Source: Phenylobacterium zucineum HLK1
Lineage (GTDB): Bacteria; Pseudomonadota; Alphaproteobacteria; Caulobacterales; Caulobacteraceae
DNA length: 64,000 bases
Direction: 5' to 3'
Assembly: GCF_000017265.1 (NCBI RefSeq)
Contig: NC_011144.1
Span: forward strand, 868,001 to 932,000
Positions 17,081-24,678 of the stretch are shown in pieces. Both the position numbers and the translations under genes were made by a program. The notes beneath the pieces are model-generated. The model worked only from the letters and a program-made list of their open reading frames with translations. It was not told the origin of the DNA and ran no database searches. Within the stretch, counting starts at the first letter, position 1. Each line of letters begins with the position of its first letter.

Positions 17081-17701
17081 CTAGCCGGCGGTCGGCGGCT
17101 CGGTCGCTTCGGCGGGTTGGGCTTCGGCCGGTGCGGCGTCGGCCTCGGGAGCCGGTTCGTCCGCGGCCGGGGCGCCCTCGACGGTGTTCACCCGGAAGGC
17201 CGAGCCCATCAGGGCGGCGCGCTGCTCCAGCGTCTTGGCCGTGGTCTCGCACTTGGCCGGCAGGGCCCAGCTCATCCACTCCTGGGCCTTGCGCGCCTTG
17301 GTGACGTCGGGCCCGGCGGTCCACACGGAGCGGCCGCGCTTCACCGCCTCGGCGCCGGCGGCGTTGATCGGGCGGGGCGAGGCCTTCTCGGCGGCGGTCA
17401 GGGCGGACTGGAACAGCGTCAGCTTCTGGCGGCCGTCCTTCTGCATGTCGGCGTAGACCTTCAGATCGGCCTCCAGGCTCGTGCCGGGACGGCGGAACTG
17501 CTTCTCGATGCGGGTGACCTCGGGCATCACCTCGTCGTGCAGGTCGAGGTAGCCGCGCAGGGCCCCGTAGCACCAGGCGACGAACTGATAGTCCTCGCGC
17601 GGCGCGCCGGTGGGCCAGCGCTCCTCCGGCTGCGGGGCCGGCGCAGCGGCGGCGGGTTCGGCCTGGGCGAAGAGGGCGAGGGCGATGGCAAGCGGCGTCA
17701 T
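17081..17701 (-). CDS. Secreted hypothetical protein (206 aa)
   Basis: I do not recognise a family. Residues 1-19 form a signal peptide (L-A-I-A-L-A-L-F-A-Q-A-E-P-A-A-A-A). The mature part begins with a Pro-rich linker, then F-V-A-W-C-Y-G-A-L-R-G-Y-L-D-L-H-D-E-V-M-P with a helical body to about 160, including C45 and C152, which might form a disulfide. The C-terminal 35 residues are Ala/Pro/Glu-rich and probably unstructured. It is likely periplasmic. It heads a two-gene unit with the DUF1294 gene. Confidence 0.75.
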   Translation of the reverse strand: MTPLAIALALFAQAEPAAAAPAPQPEERWPTGAPREDYQFVAWCYGALRGYLDLHDEVMPEVTRIEKQFRRPGTSLEADLKVYADMQKDGRQKLTLFQSALTAAEKASPRPINAAGAEAVKRGRSVWTAGPDVTKARKAQEWMSWALPAKCETTAKTLEQRAALMGSAFRVNTVEGAPAADEPAPEADAAPAEAQPAEATEPPTAG

Positions 17702-17743
17702 GCGGAACCTTGTGCTCGGGAATCTTGTCAGCTTCGCGCCGGA

Positions 17744-20700
17744 CTATCGAGGAGGGCCGTAGCCCCCGCCCCCCGGGGTCTCGATCTCGATCGCGTCGCC
17801 AAGCTCCACCGTAACGGAGAAGCAGCCGGGAAGTTCACTAGCCTCGCCCGATGCGCGGATCAAACGCTGCCGGCCGGGCAGGCCGGGCGACCCGCCCGCC
17901 AGGCCCTGCGGGGCGTGCTCGCGGCGGGAGGAGAGCAGGGCCGTCTCCATGGGCGCCAGGAAGCGGACGCGCCGGACCGCCCCGTCGCCGCCGCGCCGCG
18001 CCCCGGCCCCGCCCGAGCCGTGGCGGACGCCGAAATGCTCCACCCGCACCGGGAAGCGCCGCTCCAGGATCTCGGGATCGGTCAGGCGCGAGTTGGTCAT
18101 GTGGGTGTGGACCGCGTCCGCGCCGTCGGCCGCCGCGGTCGCGCCGGCCCCGCCGCAGATGGTCTCGTAGTACTGCCGGGTCTCGTCGCCGAAGGTGAAG
18201 TTGTTCATCGACCCCTGCGCGTTGGCCATGACGCCGAGGGCGGCGTAGAGCGCGTCCACCACGTGCTGGCTGGTCTCGACGTTGCCGGCCACCACGGCCG
18301 CAGGCGGGCGCGGGTCCAGCATCGAGCCCTCGCGGGTCAGGATCCTCAGCGGCCTCAGGCACCCGGCGTTCAGCGGGATGTCGTCGTCCACCAGGGTGCG
18401 GAACACGTAGAGCGCGGCCGCGTCCACGATCGCCGAGGGGGCGTTGAAGTTGCTGGGAAGCTGGTCGGCGCTCTCCCGGAAGTCCAGCACCGCCTCGCGC
18501 GCGGCGGGATCGACGGTGGTTCGCACCACCACCCGCCCGCCGCCGTCCATCGGCGCCTCCGCGGCGCCGTCCCTCAGCCGGCCGATCGCCCGGCGAACCG
18601 CCTCGGCGGCGTTCTCCTGCACGAAGCCCATGTAACGGGCGACGGCCTCAGGGCCATGGGTGCGGATCATCTCGGCGACCGCGGCGGCCCCCGCCTGGCA
18701 GGCGGCGACCTGGGCCTTCAGGTCGGCGAGGTTGCGGTCCGGGGCCCTCGCCGGGAAGCGGCCGGCCGTCAGAGCCGCCCGGACCTCGGCGTCGAGGAAC
18801 CGCCCGCCGCGCATGATCGGCAGGGCGTCCAGCAGCACGCCCTCGTCCTCGATGGTCTTCGAGAAGGGCGGCATCGAGCCGGGCTGCACTCCGCCCACGT
18901 CGGCATGGTGGCCCCTGGCGGCGACGTAGAACGAGGCCGCCGCGTCGCGCTCGGCCATGAACACCGGCATGACGACGGTAATGTCCGGCAGGTGCGTGCC
19001 GCCGGCGTAGGGGTTGTTGAGCGCGAAGGCCTCGCCGGGCTTCAGGTCGGGATGGCGGTCGCGCACCGCCCGCACCGAGGCGCCCATCGAGCCCAGGTGC
19101 ACCGGCATGTGCGGCGCGTTGGCCACCAGGCCCCCGTCGGCGTCGAACAGGGCGCAGGAGAAGTCCAGCCGCTCCTTGATGTTCACCGATTGCGCCGTGC
19201 GCTCCAGGGCCGCGCCCATGGCCTCGGCCACGCCCATGAAGCGGCGGTTGAACAGCTCGAGGGTCACCGGATCGGGCCGGTCCAGCGCGATGGCCTGCGC
19301 CGCCCCGGCCGAGGTGCGGACGAGCCGGACCAGCCCGTCCGTCTCGGCCCTGGCCCGCCAGCCGGGCAGGACCGCGATCTGGGTGTCGGGCCGGACGATC
19401 AGCGCCGGGCCCTCCGCCTCCGCCAGCGCCTCGGCCGCGATCACCGGCGCATCATGCCAGGCGCCCTGGGCGTACAGGCGAACCTTCTCCCCTTGCGGGA
19501 GAAGGCGCCCGCCGGCGACGGCCGGATGAGCGTGGGCCGGTTGGGAGGCTTCCCGGCGGGGCGCGCGCGGCCCCTCGTCACTTTGCGCCTCGGCCTCCAC
19601 CGCCGCGATCAGGATGGTCCGCTGCGGCTCCACGAAACCGAACAGGCGCTGGTGGGCCGCCTCGAACTCGGCCCGGAGGTCCTTGGGCGCATCGCCCGGC
19701 GAGACCGGCAGCTCGGCGTCGGCGCCGTCGTAGCGCAGGCGCAGGGTGCGGCGCACGGCGCCGGCCTCGGCGCCCTGCTCGGCCAGCGCGCGCCGCGCCT
19801 GCGCCTCCACCCCATCCAGCAGGGCTTCGGCGCGGGCGAGCCCCGCGGCGTCCAGGGTCGCCTCCAGGCCGGCCTGGCGCAGCGCCGTGACCTGCGCCTG
19901 GCCGATGCCCCACGCCGACAGAACGCTGCCGTACCGCGGGCACAGCACCTCGGCGACGCCCAGGGCCTCGGCCGTCTGGCAGGCGACCTGGCCGGCGGCC
20001 CCGCCGAACGCCACCAGCGCGTGCGACCGCGGGTCGAAGCCGCGCTCGGTGGAGATGCGCCGGATGGCCTGGGCCATCTGTTCGACGGCGACGGCGACGA
20101 AGCCCTCGGCGGCCGCCTCGAGACTTTCGGCGCCCATGGCCTGCGCCAGGTCGGCCAGCCGCGCCCGGCTCGCCTCAGGGTCCAGCGGCGCATCGCCCGC
20201 TCGGCCGAACACGCTGGGGAAGAAGCGCGGGTCGAGCCGGCCCAGCGCCAGGTTCGCGTCGGTCACCGCCGCCGGCCCGCCGCGGCCGTAGCAGGCGGGG
20301 CCGGGGTCGGCCCCCGCGCTGGCCGGGCCCGCCCGGGCGCGCATGCCGTCGAACGCCAGCACCGAGCCGCCGCCCGCCGCCACCGTCTCCACGTCCAGCA
20401 TCGGCGCGCGCAGCCTGGCCCCGGCCACCCTGGCGGTGTCGCGCCGCTCCAGCGCCCCGGCGAACCGGCACACGTCGGTCGAGGTGCCGCCCATGTCGAA
20501 GCCCAGCACCGCCTCGGCGCCGGCGGCGTCCGCGGTGCGGGCGACGCCCACCACCCCGCCGGCCGGGCCGGAGACCACGGCGTCGCGGCCGCGGAACGCT
20601 TCGGCCCGGACGAGGCCCCCGGCCGAGGTCATGAAGTAGAGCGGCGCGCCCTCCACGGCCTCGGCGACCCGCCGGACATAGGCCTGCAGGACGGGGGTCA

Positions 20701-21340
20701 GGTAGGCGTCGGCCACGGTCGTCTCGGCGCGCGGGACGAAGCGGGGCAAGGGCGAGACCTCGTGGCTCAGGGCCACGAACTCGAAGCCGGCCGCACGGGC
20801 GATCTCGCCCGCCGCCCGCTCGTGCTCGGGATTGAGGTCGGCGTGCAGGAAGGCGATGGCGGCCGAGGTGAAACCCTCGGCGACCGCGGCCGCGAGCTGC
20901 GCGCGCAGGGCCTCGGCGTCCAGCGGCCGCACCACGACGCCGTCGGCGCCCAGCCGCTCGTCGGCCTCCACGACGCCGGCGTAGAGCGGCGCGGGCTTCT
21001 CGATCGTCAGGGCGAACAGCTCGGGCCGCGCCTGGTCGCCGATGGCCAGGGCGTCGGCGAAGCCGCGGGTGGTGACGAGCAGGGTCTTCGCGCCCCGCCG
21101 CTCCAGGAGGGCGTTGGTGGCGACCGTCGTGCCCATCTTGATCGCCTCGACGCGGTGGGCGGGGAAGGGCGCTCCCGGCGCGGCGCCCAGGATCCGGCGC
21201 ATCCCTTCGACCGCCGAGTCCGTATAGGCGGGGGAGGCCGACAGTAGTTTCAGCGAGGTCTCCGCCCCGTCGTCGGCGCGGCCGATGACGTCGGTGAAAG
21301 TCCCGCCGCGGTCGATCCAGAAACTGAAGCGCCTGTCCAA
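17744..21340 (-). CDS. Hydantoinase/5-oxoprolinase family protein (fused A and B domains)
   Basis: A 1198-residue ATP-dependent amidohydrolase of the 5-oxoprolinase type, the bacterial enzyme class opening 5-oxoproline or hydantoin rings. The HyuA part (about 1-590) begins F-W-I-D-R-G-G-T-F-T-D-V and has M-G-T-T-V-A-T-N-A-L-L-E-R-R-G at 69 and G-F-D-M-G-G-T-S-T-D-V near 280, both ATP-binding actin-fold motifs. The HyuB part (about 690-1190) has F-N-R-R-F-M-G-V-A-E and N-N-P-Y-x-G-G-T-H-L-P-D and ends G-G-G-G-Y-G. Most bacteria separate the halves; fusion as here is typical of OplAH. Residues about 604-620 come from a palindromic repeat inserted near the domain junction. Its true substrate is unknown. 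Confidence 0.92.
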   Translation of the reverse strand: MDRRFSFWIDRGGTFTDVIGRADDGAETSLKLLSASPAYTDSAVEGMRRILGAAPGAPFPAHRVEAIKMGTTVATNALLERRGAKTLLVTTRGFADALAIGDQARPELFALTIEKPAPLYAGVVEADERLGADGVVVRPLDAEALRAQLAAAVAEGFTSAAIAFLHADLNPEHERAAGEIARAAGFEFVALSHEVSPLPRFVPRAETTVADAYLTPVLQAYVRRVAEAVEGAPLYFMTSAGGLVRAEAFRGRDAVVSGPAGGVVGVARTADAAGAEAVLGFDMGGTSTDVCRFAGALERRDTARVAGARLRAPMLDVETVAAGGGSVLAFDGMRARAGPASAGADPGPACYGRGGPAAVTDANLALGRLDPRFFPSVFGRAGDAPLDPEASRARLADLAQAMGAESLEAAAEGFVAVAVEQMAQAIRRISTERGFDPRSHALVAFGGAAGQVACQTAEALGVAEVLCPRYGSVLSAWGIGQAQVTALRQAGLEATLDAAGLARAEALLDGVEAQARRALAEQGAEAGAVRRTLRLRYDGADAELPVSPGDAPKDLRAEFEAAHQRLFGFVEPQRTILIAAVEAEAQSDEGPRAPRREASQPAHAHPAVAGGRLLPQGEKVRLYAQGAWHDAPVIAAEALAEAEGPALIVRPDTQIAVLPGWRARAETDGLVRLVRTSAGAAQAIALDRPDPVTLELFNRRFMGVAEAMGAALERTAQSVNIKERLDFSCALFDADGGLVANAPHMPVHLGSMGASVRAVRDRHPDLKPGEAFALNNPYAGGTHLPDITVVMPVFMAERDAAASFYVAARGHHADVGGVQPGSMPPFSKTIEDEGVLLDALPIMRGGRFLDAEVRAALTAGRFPARAPDRNLADLKAQVAACQAGAAAVAEMIRTHGPEAVARYMGFVQENAAEAVRRAIGRLRDGAAEAPMDGGGRVVVRTTVDPAAREAVLDFRESADQLPSNFNAPSAIVDAAALYVFRTLVDDDIPLNAGCLRPLRILTREGSMLDPRPPAAVVAGNVETSQHVVDALYAALGVMANAQGSMNNFTFGDETRQYYETICGGAGATAAADGADAVHTHMTNSRLTDPEILERRFPVRVEHFGVRHGSGGAGARRGGDGAVRRVRFLAPMETALLSSRREHAPQGLAGGSPGLPGRQRLIRASGEASELPGCFSVTVELGDAIEIETPGGGGYGPPR
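19483..19530. repeat. Palindromic repeat inserted in frame within the oxoprolinase gene
   Basis: CCTTCTCCC-CTTGC-GGGAGAAGG is a perfect 9-bp stem with a 5-nt loop at 19483-19505. It is followed by a GC-rich spacer and GGCCGGATGAG. That layout matches a dispersed intergenic repeat familiar from alphaproteobacteria. Here it spans 48 nt (16 codons), keeps the frame, and encodes HPAVAGGRLLPQGEKVR between the two domains of the hydantoinase. Confidence 0.75.
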
Positions 21341-21403
21341 AACTTAACCTCGGCCCGTCATTGTCATGGCCCCGCCATAGTCCTAAGGCTTCCGCTTAGT
21401 CAC

Positions 21404-22099
21404 ATGAGCTTCTGGCGCAAGATAGCTGGGCTCGCCGTCCGCAGGATCGACGAGGCGGAGTGCGACCAGTGCCCGCCCGGGTTGCCCGGCGAAGACCCCG
21501 CGTTTTCGACGGCCGTGACCGCGCTTGGGGCCAAGCTCGCCAAGGCCGACGGCGAGGCCCACGCCGACGAGTTCGACGTCTTCGCCACCGTCTTCCAGTC
21601 CGAACCCGGCAGCGAGGGCAATGTCCGGCGACTCTACCAGCTCGCCCGCCAGACCACACGCGGCTTCGAGAGCTACGCCCGCCGGCTGAGGAAGCGCTAC
21701 GGCGCCTGCCCGCAGCTGCTCGAGGACGTCCTGGACGGCCTGTTCCATATCGCCGCCTCGGACGGGGCGGTCACCGGCGACGAACTCGCCTATCTGGAGC
21801 GGGTCTGCGAGCTGTTCGGCCTCTCGCCGCTCACATTTCGGCGATTGAAGGCCACTCACCTGGGGGCGGCCAACGACGATCCCTATGTGATCCTGGGCGT
21901 CGCCCCCGACGCCTCGGACGAGGCGATCCGCGCCGCCTGGAAGGCCCAGCTTTCCGAGGCGCACCCCGACCGCGCGAGGGCGCGCGGGCTGCCCAGCGAG
22001 TTCGTCGAGGTCGCCGAGGCCAAGGCCGCGGCGATCAACGCGGCCTACGACCAGATCTTGCGCGAGCGCAAGGCGATGCGGCTCGAAGGCGCGGCATGA
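21404..22099 (+). CDS. DjlA-like DnaJ-domain protein with TerB-like region
   Basis: A 231-residue co-chaperone. Residues about 30-145 form the helical TerB-like region (D-G-E-A-H-A-D-E-F, A-A-S-D-G-A-V-T-G-D-E-L). The C-terminal J domain (about 163-225) has D-P-Y-V-I-L-G-V and the essential H-P-D tripeptide in S-E-A-H-P-D-R-A, which stimulates DnaK ATPase. Unlike E. coli DjlA no clear N-terminal membrane anchor is present, only a weakly hydrophobic start. It is divergent from the oxoprolinase gene with a 63-bp gap. ATG 21404 is the first in frame. Confidence 0.9.
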   Translation: MSFWRKIAGLAVRRIDEAECDQCPPGLPGEDPAFSTAVTALGAKLAKADGEAHADEFDVFATVFQSEPGSEGNVRRLYQLARQTTRGFESYARRLRKRYGACPQLLEDVLDGLFHIAASDGAVTGDELAYLERVCELFGLSPLTFRRLKATHLGAANDDPYVILGVAPDASDEAIRAAWKAQLSEAHPDRARARGLPSEFVEVAEAKAAAINAAYDQILRERKAMRLEGAA

Positions 22100-22199
22100 T
22101 GGCTTCGCAGGCCCTGTTAAGCCTTTCCGAAGGTTGACGCCGAGAACCTGCGGGCTGAGATAGAGAGTTACAGGCCCTCTAGGGCTGTTGAGGAACGTC

Positions 22200-22490
22200 A
22201 TGGTGAACCAATTCGCCGCCCGTAACGGATCCGCCCTGCGCAGCCTCGCCGCCGTCGGCGCGACGCTCGCCACGGCCGCCGCGGTGATCGTGGGCGCCGT
22301 CCTGGCCGTCTTCGCGGCGGCCACGGTGGCGGTGATCGCGGTGATGACCTCGGCCCTCCTGGCCTTCGCCGGCCTCGCGCTGCGGGCCCGCCGGGCGCGC
22401 GCGCGCCGGACCGCCGGCGACGGCGTGATCGAGGCCCGCCATCTGGGCGGCCACCACTGGGTCGCCTACGGCTGGAACGAGCGCCGCTGA
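22200..22490 (+). CDS. Small hypothetical membrane protein (96 aa)
   Basis: The protein has a short polar N-terminus, then two adjoining hydrophobic segments (about 18-35 and 37-60, nearly all Ala/Val/Leu/Ile), a basic cluster R-A-R-R-A-R-A-R-R, and a short tail H-L-G-G-H-H-W-V-A-Y-G-W-N-E-R-R. It is probably an inner-membrane hairpin with a cytoplasmic C-terminus. I do not recognise a family. ATG 22200 is chosen because GAGG precedes it by 7 nt; a TTG at 22188 is in frame but poorer. Confidence 0.65.
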   Translation: MVNQFAARNGSALRSLAAVGATLATAAAVIVGAVLAVFAAATVAVIAVMTSALLAFAGLALRARRARARRTAGDGVIEARHLGGHHWVAYGWNERR

Positions 22491-22567
22491 GGCGCGGCCG
22501 CGCCGCTTCCCCCTCCGGAATCTGAGATCCCGCGGGCCTGAAGCCTTGCCAAGCGGCTTGGGCGTGA

Positions 22568-22588
22568 TAATGCGAGGCGTTCGCAACT
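22568..22588. promoter_or_regulatory. Fur-box-like site upstream of the PepSY operon
   Basis: TAATGCGA-GGCGT-TCGCAACT carries the inverted arms TGCGA/TCGCA at 22571-22585 inside a 21-bp frame that resembles Fur boxes of the TAATGCGAAT-N-ATTCGCATTA type. I count about 15 of 21 positions in agreement. TGATAAT (22565-22571) overlaps the left arm. The site ends 16 bp before the TTG start codon, where a repressor could block initiation. Confidence 0.5.
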
Positions 22589-22604
22589 CACCTCGCAGCC
22601 GCCG

Positions 22605-23303
22605 TTGAACGTCGTCACACCTCCCCAGCCCGCCGACGCCGCCCAGGACGCCCCCCAGGCCGCGGCCGCCGCCGAGAAGGCTCGCGCCAAGCGCCGGGCT
22701 CAGAAGCGCGCCGCCTTTCTGCGCCAGGTGGTCCAGTGGCATTGGATCAGCGCGGCGGTGTGCCTGGTGGGCATGCTGCTGTTCGCCGTGACCGGCATCA
22801 CCCTCAACCACGCCGCCGACATCAGGGCCGAGCCGAAGACGGTCACCCGCGAGGGCGACCTGCCGACGGGGCTGCTGTCCGCTCTGCAGGCGGCGGAGGC
22901 GGGCGGCGGCGAGCTGCCCGCCGAGGTCCGCCGCTGGCTCTCGGACGAGATGAAGGTCAAGGCGCCGGCCGGTCCCGTCGAGTGGTCGGCGGGCGAGGCC
23001 TATGTGGCGCTGCCGGGCCCGGGCTCGGACGGCTGGGTGACGCTGGAGACCCAGACGGGCGCGGTGGCCTACGAGCACACCGACCGCGGCTGGATCGCCT
23101 ACCTCAACGACCTGCACAAGGGCCGCAACACCGGGACCGCCTGGGCCTGGTTCATCGACATCTTCGCCGTGGCCTCGATCGTCTTCTCGATCACCGGCCT
23201 GCTGCTGCTGCAGCTCCACGCCCACGCCCGCAAGTCGACGTGGCCGCTGGTGGGCCTGGGCCTGGTGATCCCCGTCCTACTGGCCCTGTTCCTGATCCAC
23301 TGA
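22605..23303 (+). CDS. PepSY-associated membrane protein
   Basis: A 232-residue inner-membrane protein. A basic cytoplasmic N-terminus (24-40, K-A-R-A-K-R-R-A-Q-K-R-A) leads to a transmembrane helix (about 48-66, I-S-A-A-V-C-L-V-G-M-L-L-F-A-V-T-G). The H-W motif before it and N-H69 are typical of PepSY_TM proteins. A periplasmic PepSY-like part follows (80-165), with L-N-D-L-H-K-G at the membrane border, then two C-terminal helices (about 178-200 and 210-230). Conserved histidines in such proteins are candidate heme or metal ligands. It starts with TTG and is first in a four-gene operon ending with apbE, so it probably passes electrons across the membrane. Confidence 0.85.
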   Translation: MNVVTPPQPADAAQDAPQAAAAAEKARAKRRAQKRAAFLRQVVQWHWISAAVCLVGMLLFAVTGITLNHAADIRAEPKTVTREGDLPTGLLSALQAAEAGGGELPAEVRRWLSDEMKVKAPAGPVEWSAGEAYVALPGPGSDGWVTLETQTGAVAYEHTDRGWIAYLNDLHKGRNTGTAWAWFIDIFAVASIVFSITGLLLLQLHAHARKSTWPLVGLGLVIPVLLALFLIH

Positions 23304-23312
23304 GGAGTGCGC

Positions 23313-23837
23313 ATGCGCGTCAAGCGTCCGACCCTGTTCGCCGCCGCCGCCGGAGCCGCCGCGGTCCCGGCCGCGGCGAACGCCGCCGAGCTGGCTGTCA
23401 GCGTCGAGATCCCCAAGCTGGCGGTGGCCGAGTACCACCGCCCCTATGTGGCCCTCTGGATCGAGGGGCCGGACCAGGTCGCGGTGAAGACCCTGGCCGT
23501 CTGGTACGACGTCAAGCTCAAGAACCGCGAAGGGACGACCTGGCTGAAGGACATGCGCACCTGGTGGCGCAAGGCCGGGCGCAGCCTCGCCCTGCCGGCC
23601 GACGGCGTCAGCGGTCCGACCAAGGCCCCGGGCAAACACCAGGTTGTGTTCGGCGCGCGTGAGATGGCGGGCGTCAAGCCCGGCCAGTACGTCCTGGCCG
23701 TCGAGGCCGCGCGCGAGGTGGGCGGCCGCGAGGTCGTCCGCGTGCCCTTCACCTGGCCGCCGAAGGGCGCCGCCCGGCCCGCCTCGGCCTCCGGCGCGTC
23801 CGAGCTGGGCGCCGTCACCGTCACCGCCAAGCCCTGA
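23313..23837 (+). CDS. DUF2271 periplasmic protein, candidate FMN-carrying partner
   Basis: A 174-residue exported protein: signal peptide 1-24 (cleavage after A-A-N-A-A), then a beta-sandwich of DUF2271 type with R-P-Y-V-A-L-W-I-E-G at 43-52 and W-Y-D-V-K at 64. D97-G-V-S-G-P-T103 resembles the ApbE flavinylation motif D-x-x-(S/T)-G-A-(T/S), here with Pro for Ala; T103 would carry FMN. The context supports this, because an ApbE transferase is encoded two genes on and a PepSY membrane protein just before. ATG 23313 is chosen over GTG 23307 because GAGGAG precedes it by 5 nt. Covalent flavin is inferred, not shown. Confidence 0.8.
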   Translation: MRVKRPTLFAAAAGAAAVPAAANAAELAVSVEIPKLAVAEYHRPYVALWIEGPDQVAVKTLAVWYDVKLKNREGTTWLKDMRTWWRKAGRSLALPADGVSGPTKAPGKHQVVFGAREMAGVKPGQYVLAVEAAREVGGREVVRVPFTWPPKGAARPASASGASELGAVTVTAKP

Positions 23838-23866
23838 TGCGCAGCTCCCTCAGGAGAAACCGACCG

Positions 23867-24673
23867 ATGTCCAACGCCTTCCGCGCGGCCGCCGTGGCCG
23901 CCCTCGTGAGCCTCGCCGCGGCCCCGGCCGCCCACGCCCACCGGATGTGGCTCGCCCCCTCCGCGACCGTGCTCTCGGCCGCCGATCCGTGGGTTACGGT
24001 CGATGCGGCGGTCTCCAACACGCTGTTCTACGCCGACCACGTGCCGATGCGGCTGGAAGGCGTCCGGGTGACCGGCCCCGACGGCCAGCCGGTGGAGATC
24101 CGCAACGGCTCGACGGGCAAGTACCGCTCGACCTTCGACGTCCAGCTGGCCAAGCCCGGCACCTATCGGATCGCCAACGTCGCCGAGAGCGCCATGGCCT
24201 CGTACAAGCAGGGCGGCGAGACCAAGCGCTGGCGCGGCCCGGCGGCCCAGCTCGCCACGGCGATCCCCAAGGACGCCGCCGACGTGCAGGTGACCCACAG
24301 CCTCCGCCGGGTGGAGACCTTCGTCACCTCGGGCGCGCCGAACGCCACGGCGCTGAAGCCCGCCGGCCGCGGTCTCGAGCTGGAGCCGATCAGCCATCCC
24401 AACGACCTGGTGGCCAGCGAACCGGCGAAGTTCCGCCTGCTCAACGACGGCAAGCCCGCGGCCGGGGTCGAGGTGGAGGTCGTGCTGGGCTCCACGCGCT
24501 ACCGCGACAAGGGCGTGGAGATGAAGGCGACGACCGGCGCGGACGGCGTCTTCGAGATCGCCTGGCCCGAGGCCGGCCTCTATTGGCTGGAAGCGGGCGT
24601 CCAGGGCCCCGGCGAGAACGGCCAGCGCCGCAGCCTTGGCTATGTCGCCACCTTCGAGGTCCTGCCCGACTAG
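23867..24673 (+). CDS. DUF4198 periplasmic protein
   Basis: A 268-residue exported protein. The signal peptide (1-23) ends A-A-P-A-A-H-A, followed immediately by H-R-M-W-L-A-P, the histidine-first mature end that is typical of DUF4198 and suggests metal binding through the amino-terminal His. Two beta-sandwich parts follow: V-T-V-D-A-A-V-S-N-T-L-F-Y near 42 and a C-terminal Ig-like domain (V-E-V-E-V-V-L-G-S-T-R-Y, T-G-A-D-G-V-F-E-I-A-W). DUF4198 proteins are often encoded beside nickel, cobalt or iron transport genes. ATG 23867 has AGGAG upstream; an in-frame ATG at 23837 adds ten basic residues. Same operon as PepSY, DUF2271 and apbE. Confidence 0.85.
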   Translation: MSNAFRAAAVAALVSLAAAPAAHAHRMWLAPSATVLSAADPWVTVDAAVSNTLFYADHVPMRLEGVRVTGPDGQPVEIRNGSTGKYRSTFDVQLAKPGTYRIANVAESAMASYKQGGETKRWRGPAAQLATAIPKDAADVQVTHSLRRVETFVTSGAPNATALKPAGRGLELEPISHPNDLVASEPAKFRLLNDGKPAAGVEVEVVLGSTRYRDKGVEMKATTGADGVFEIAWPEAGLYWLEAGVQGPGENGQRRSLGYVATFEVLPD

Positions 24674-24678
24674 GAGCC

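Noticed and set aside
17117..21247. 1376-codon open frame on the plus strand opposite the hydantoinase gene
   Set aside because: Composition is R/G/H/L-rich with no recognisable motif. The minus-strand frame has complete HyuA and HyuB motifs, so this is a GC-driven antisense shadow.
22200..22490. TTG 22188 as start of the 96-aa membrane protein
   Set aside because: ATG 22200 has a better-spaced GAGG site and lacks the odd M-R-N-V extension.
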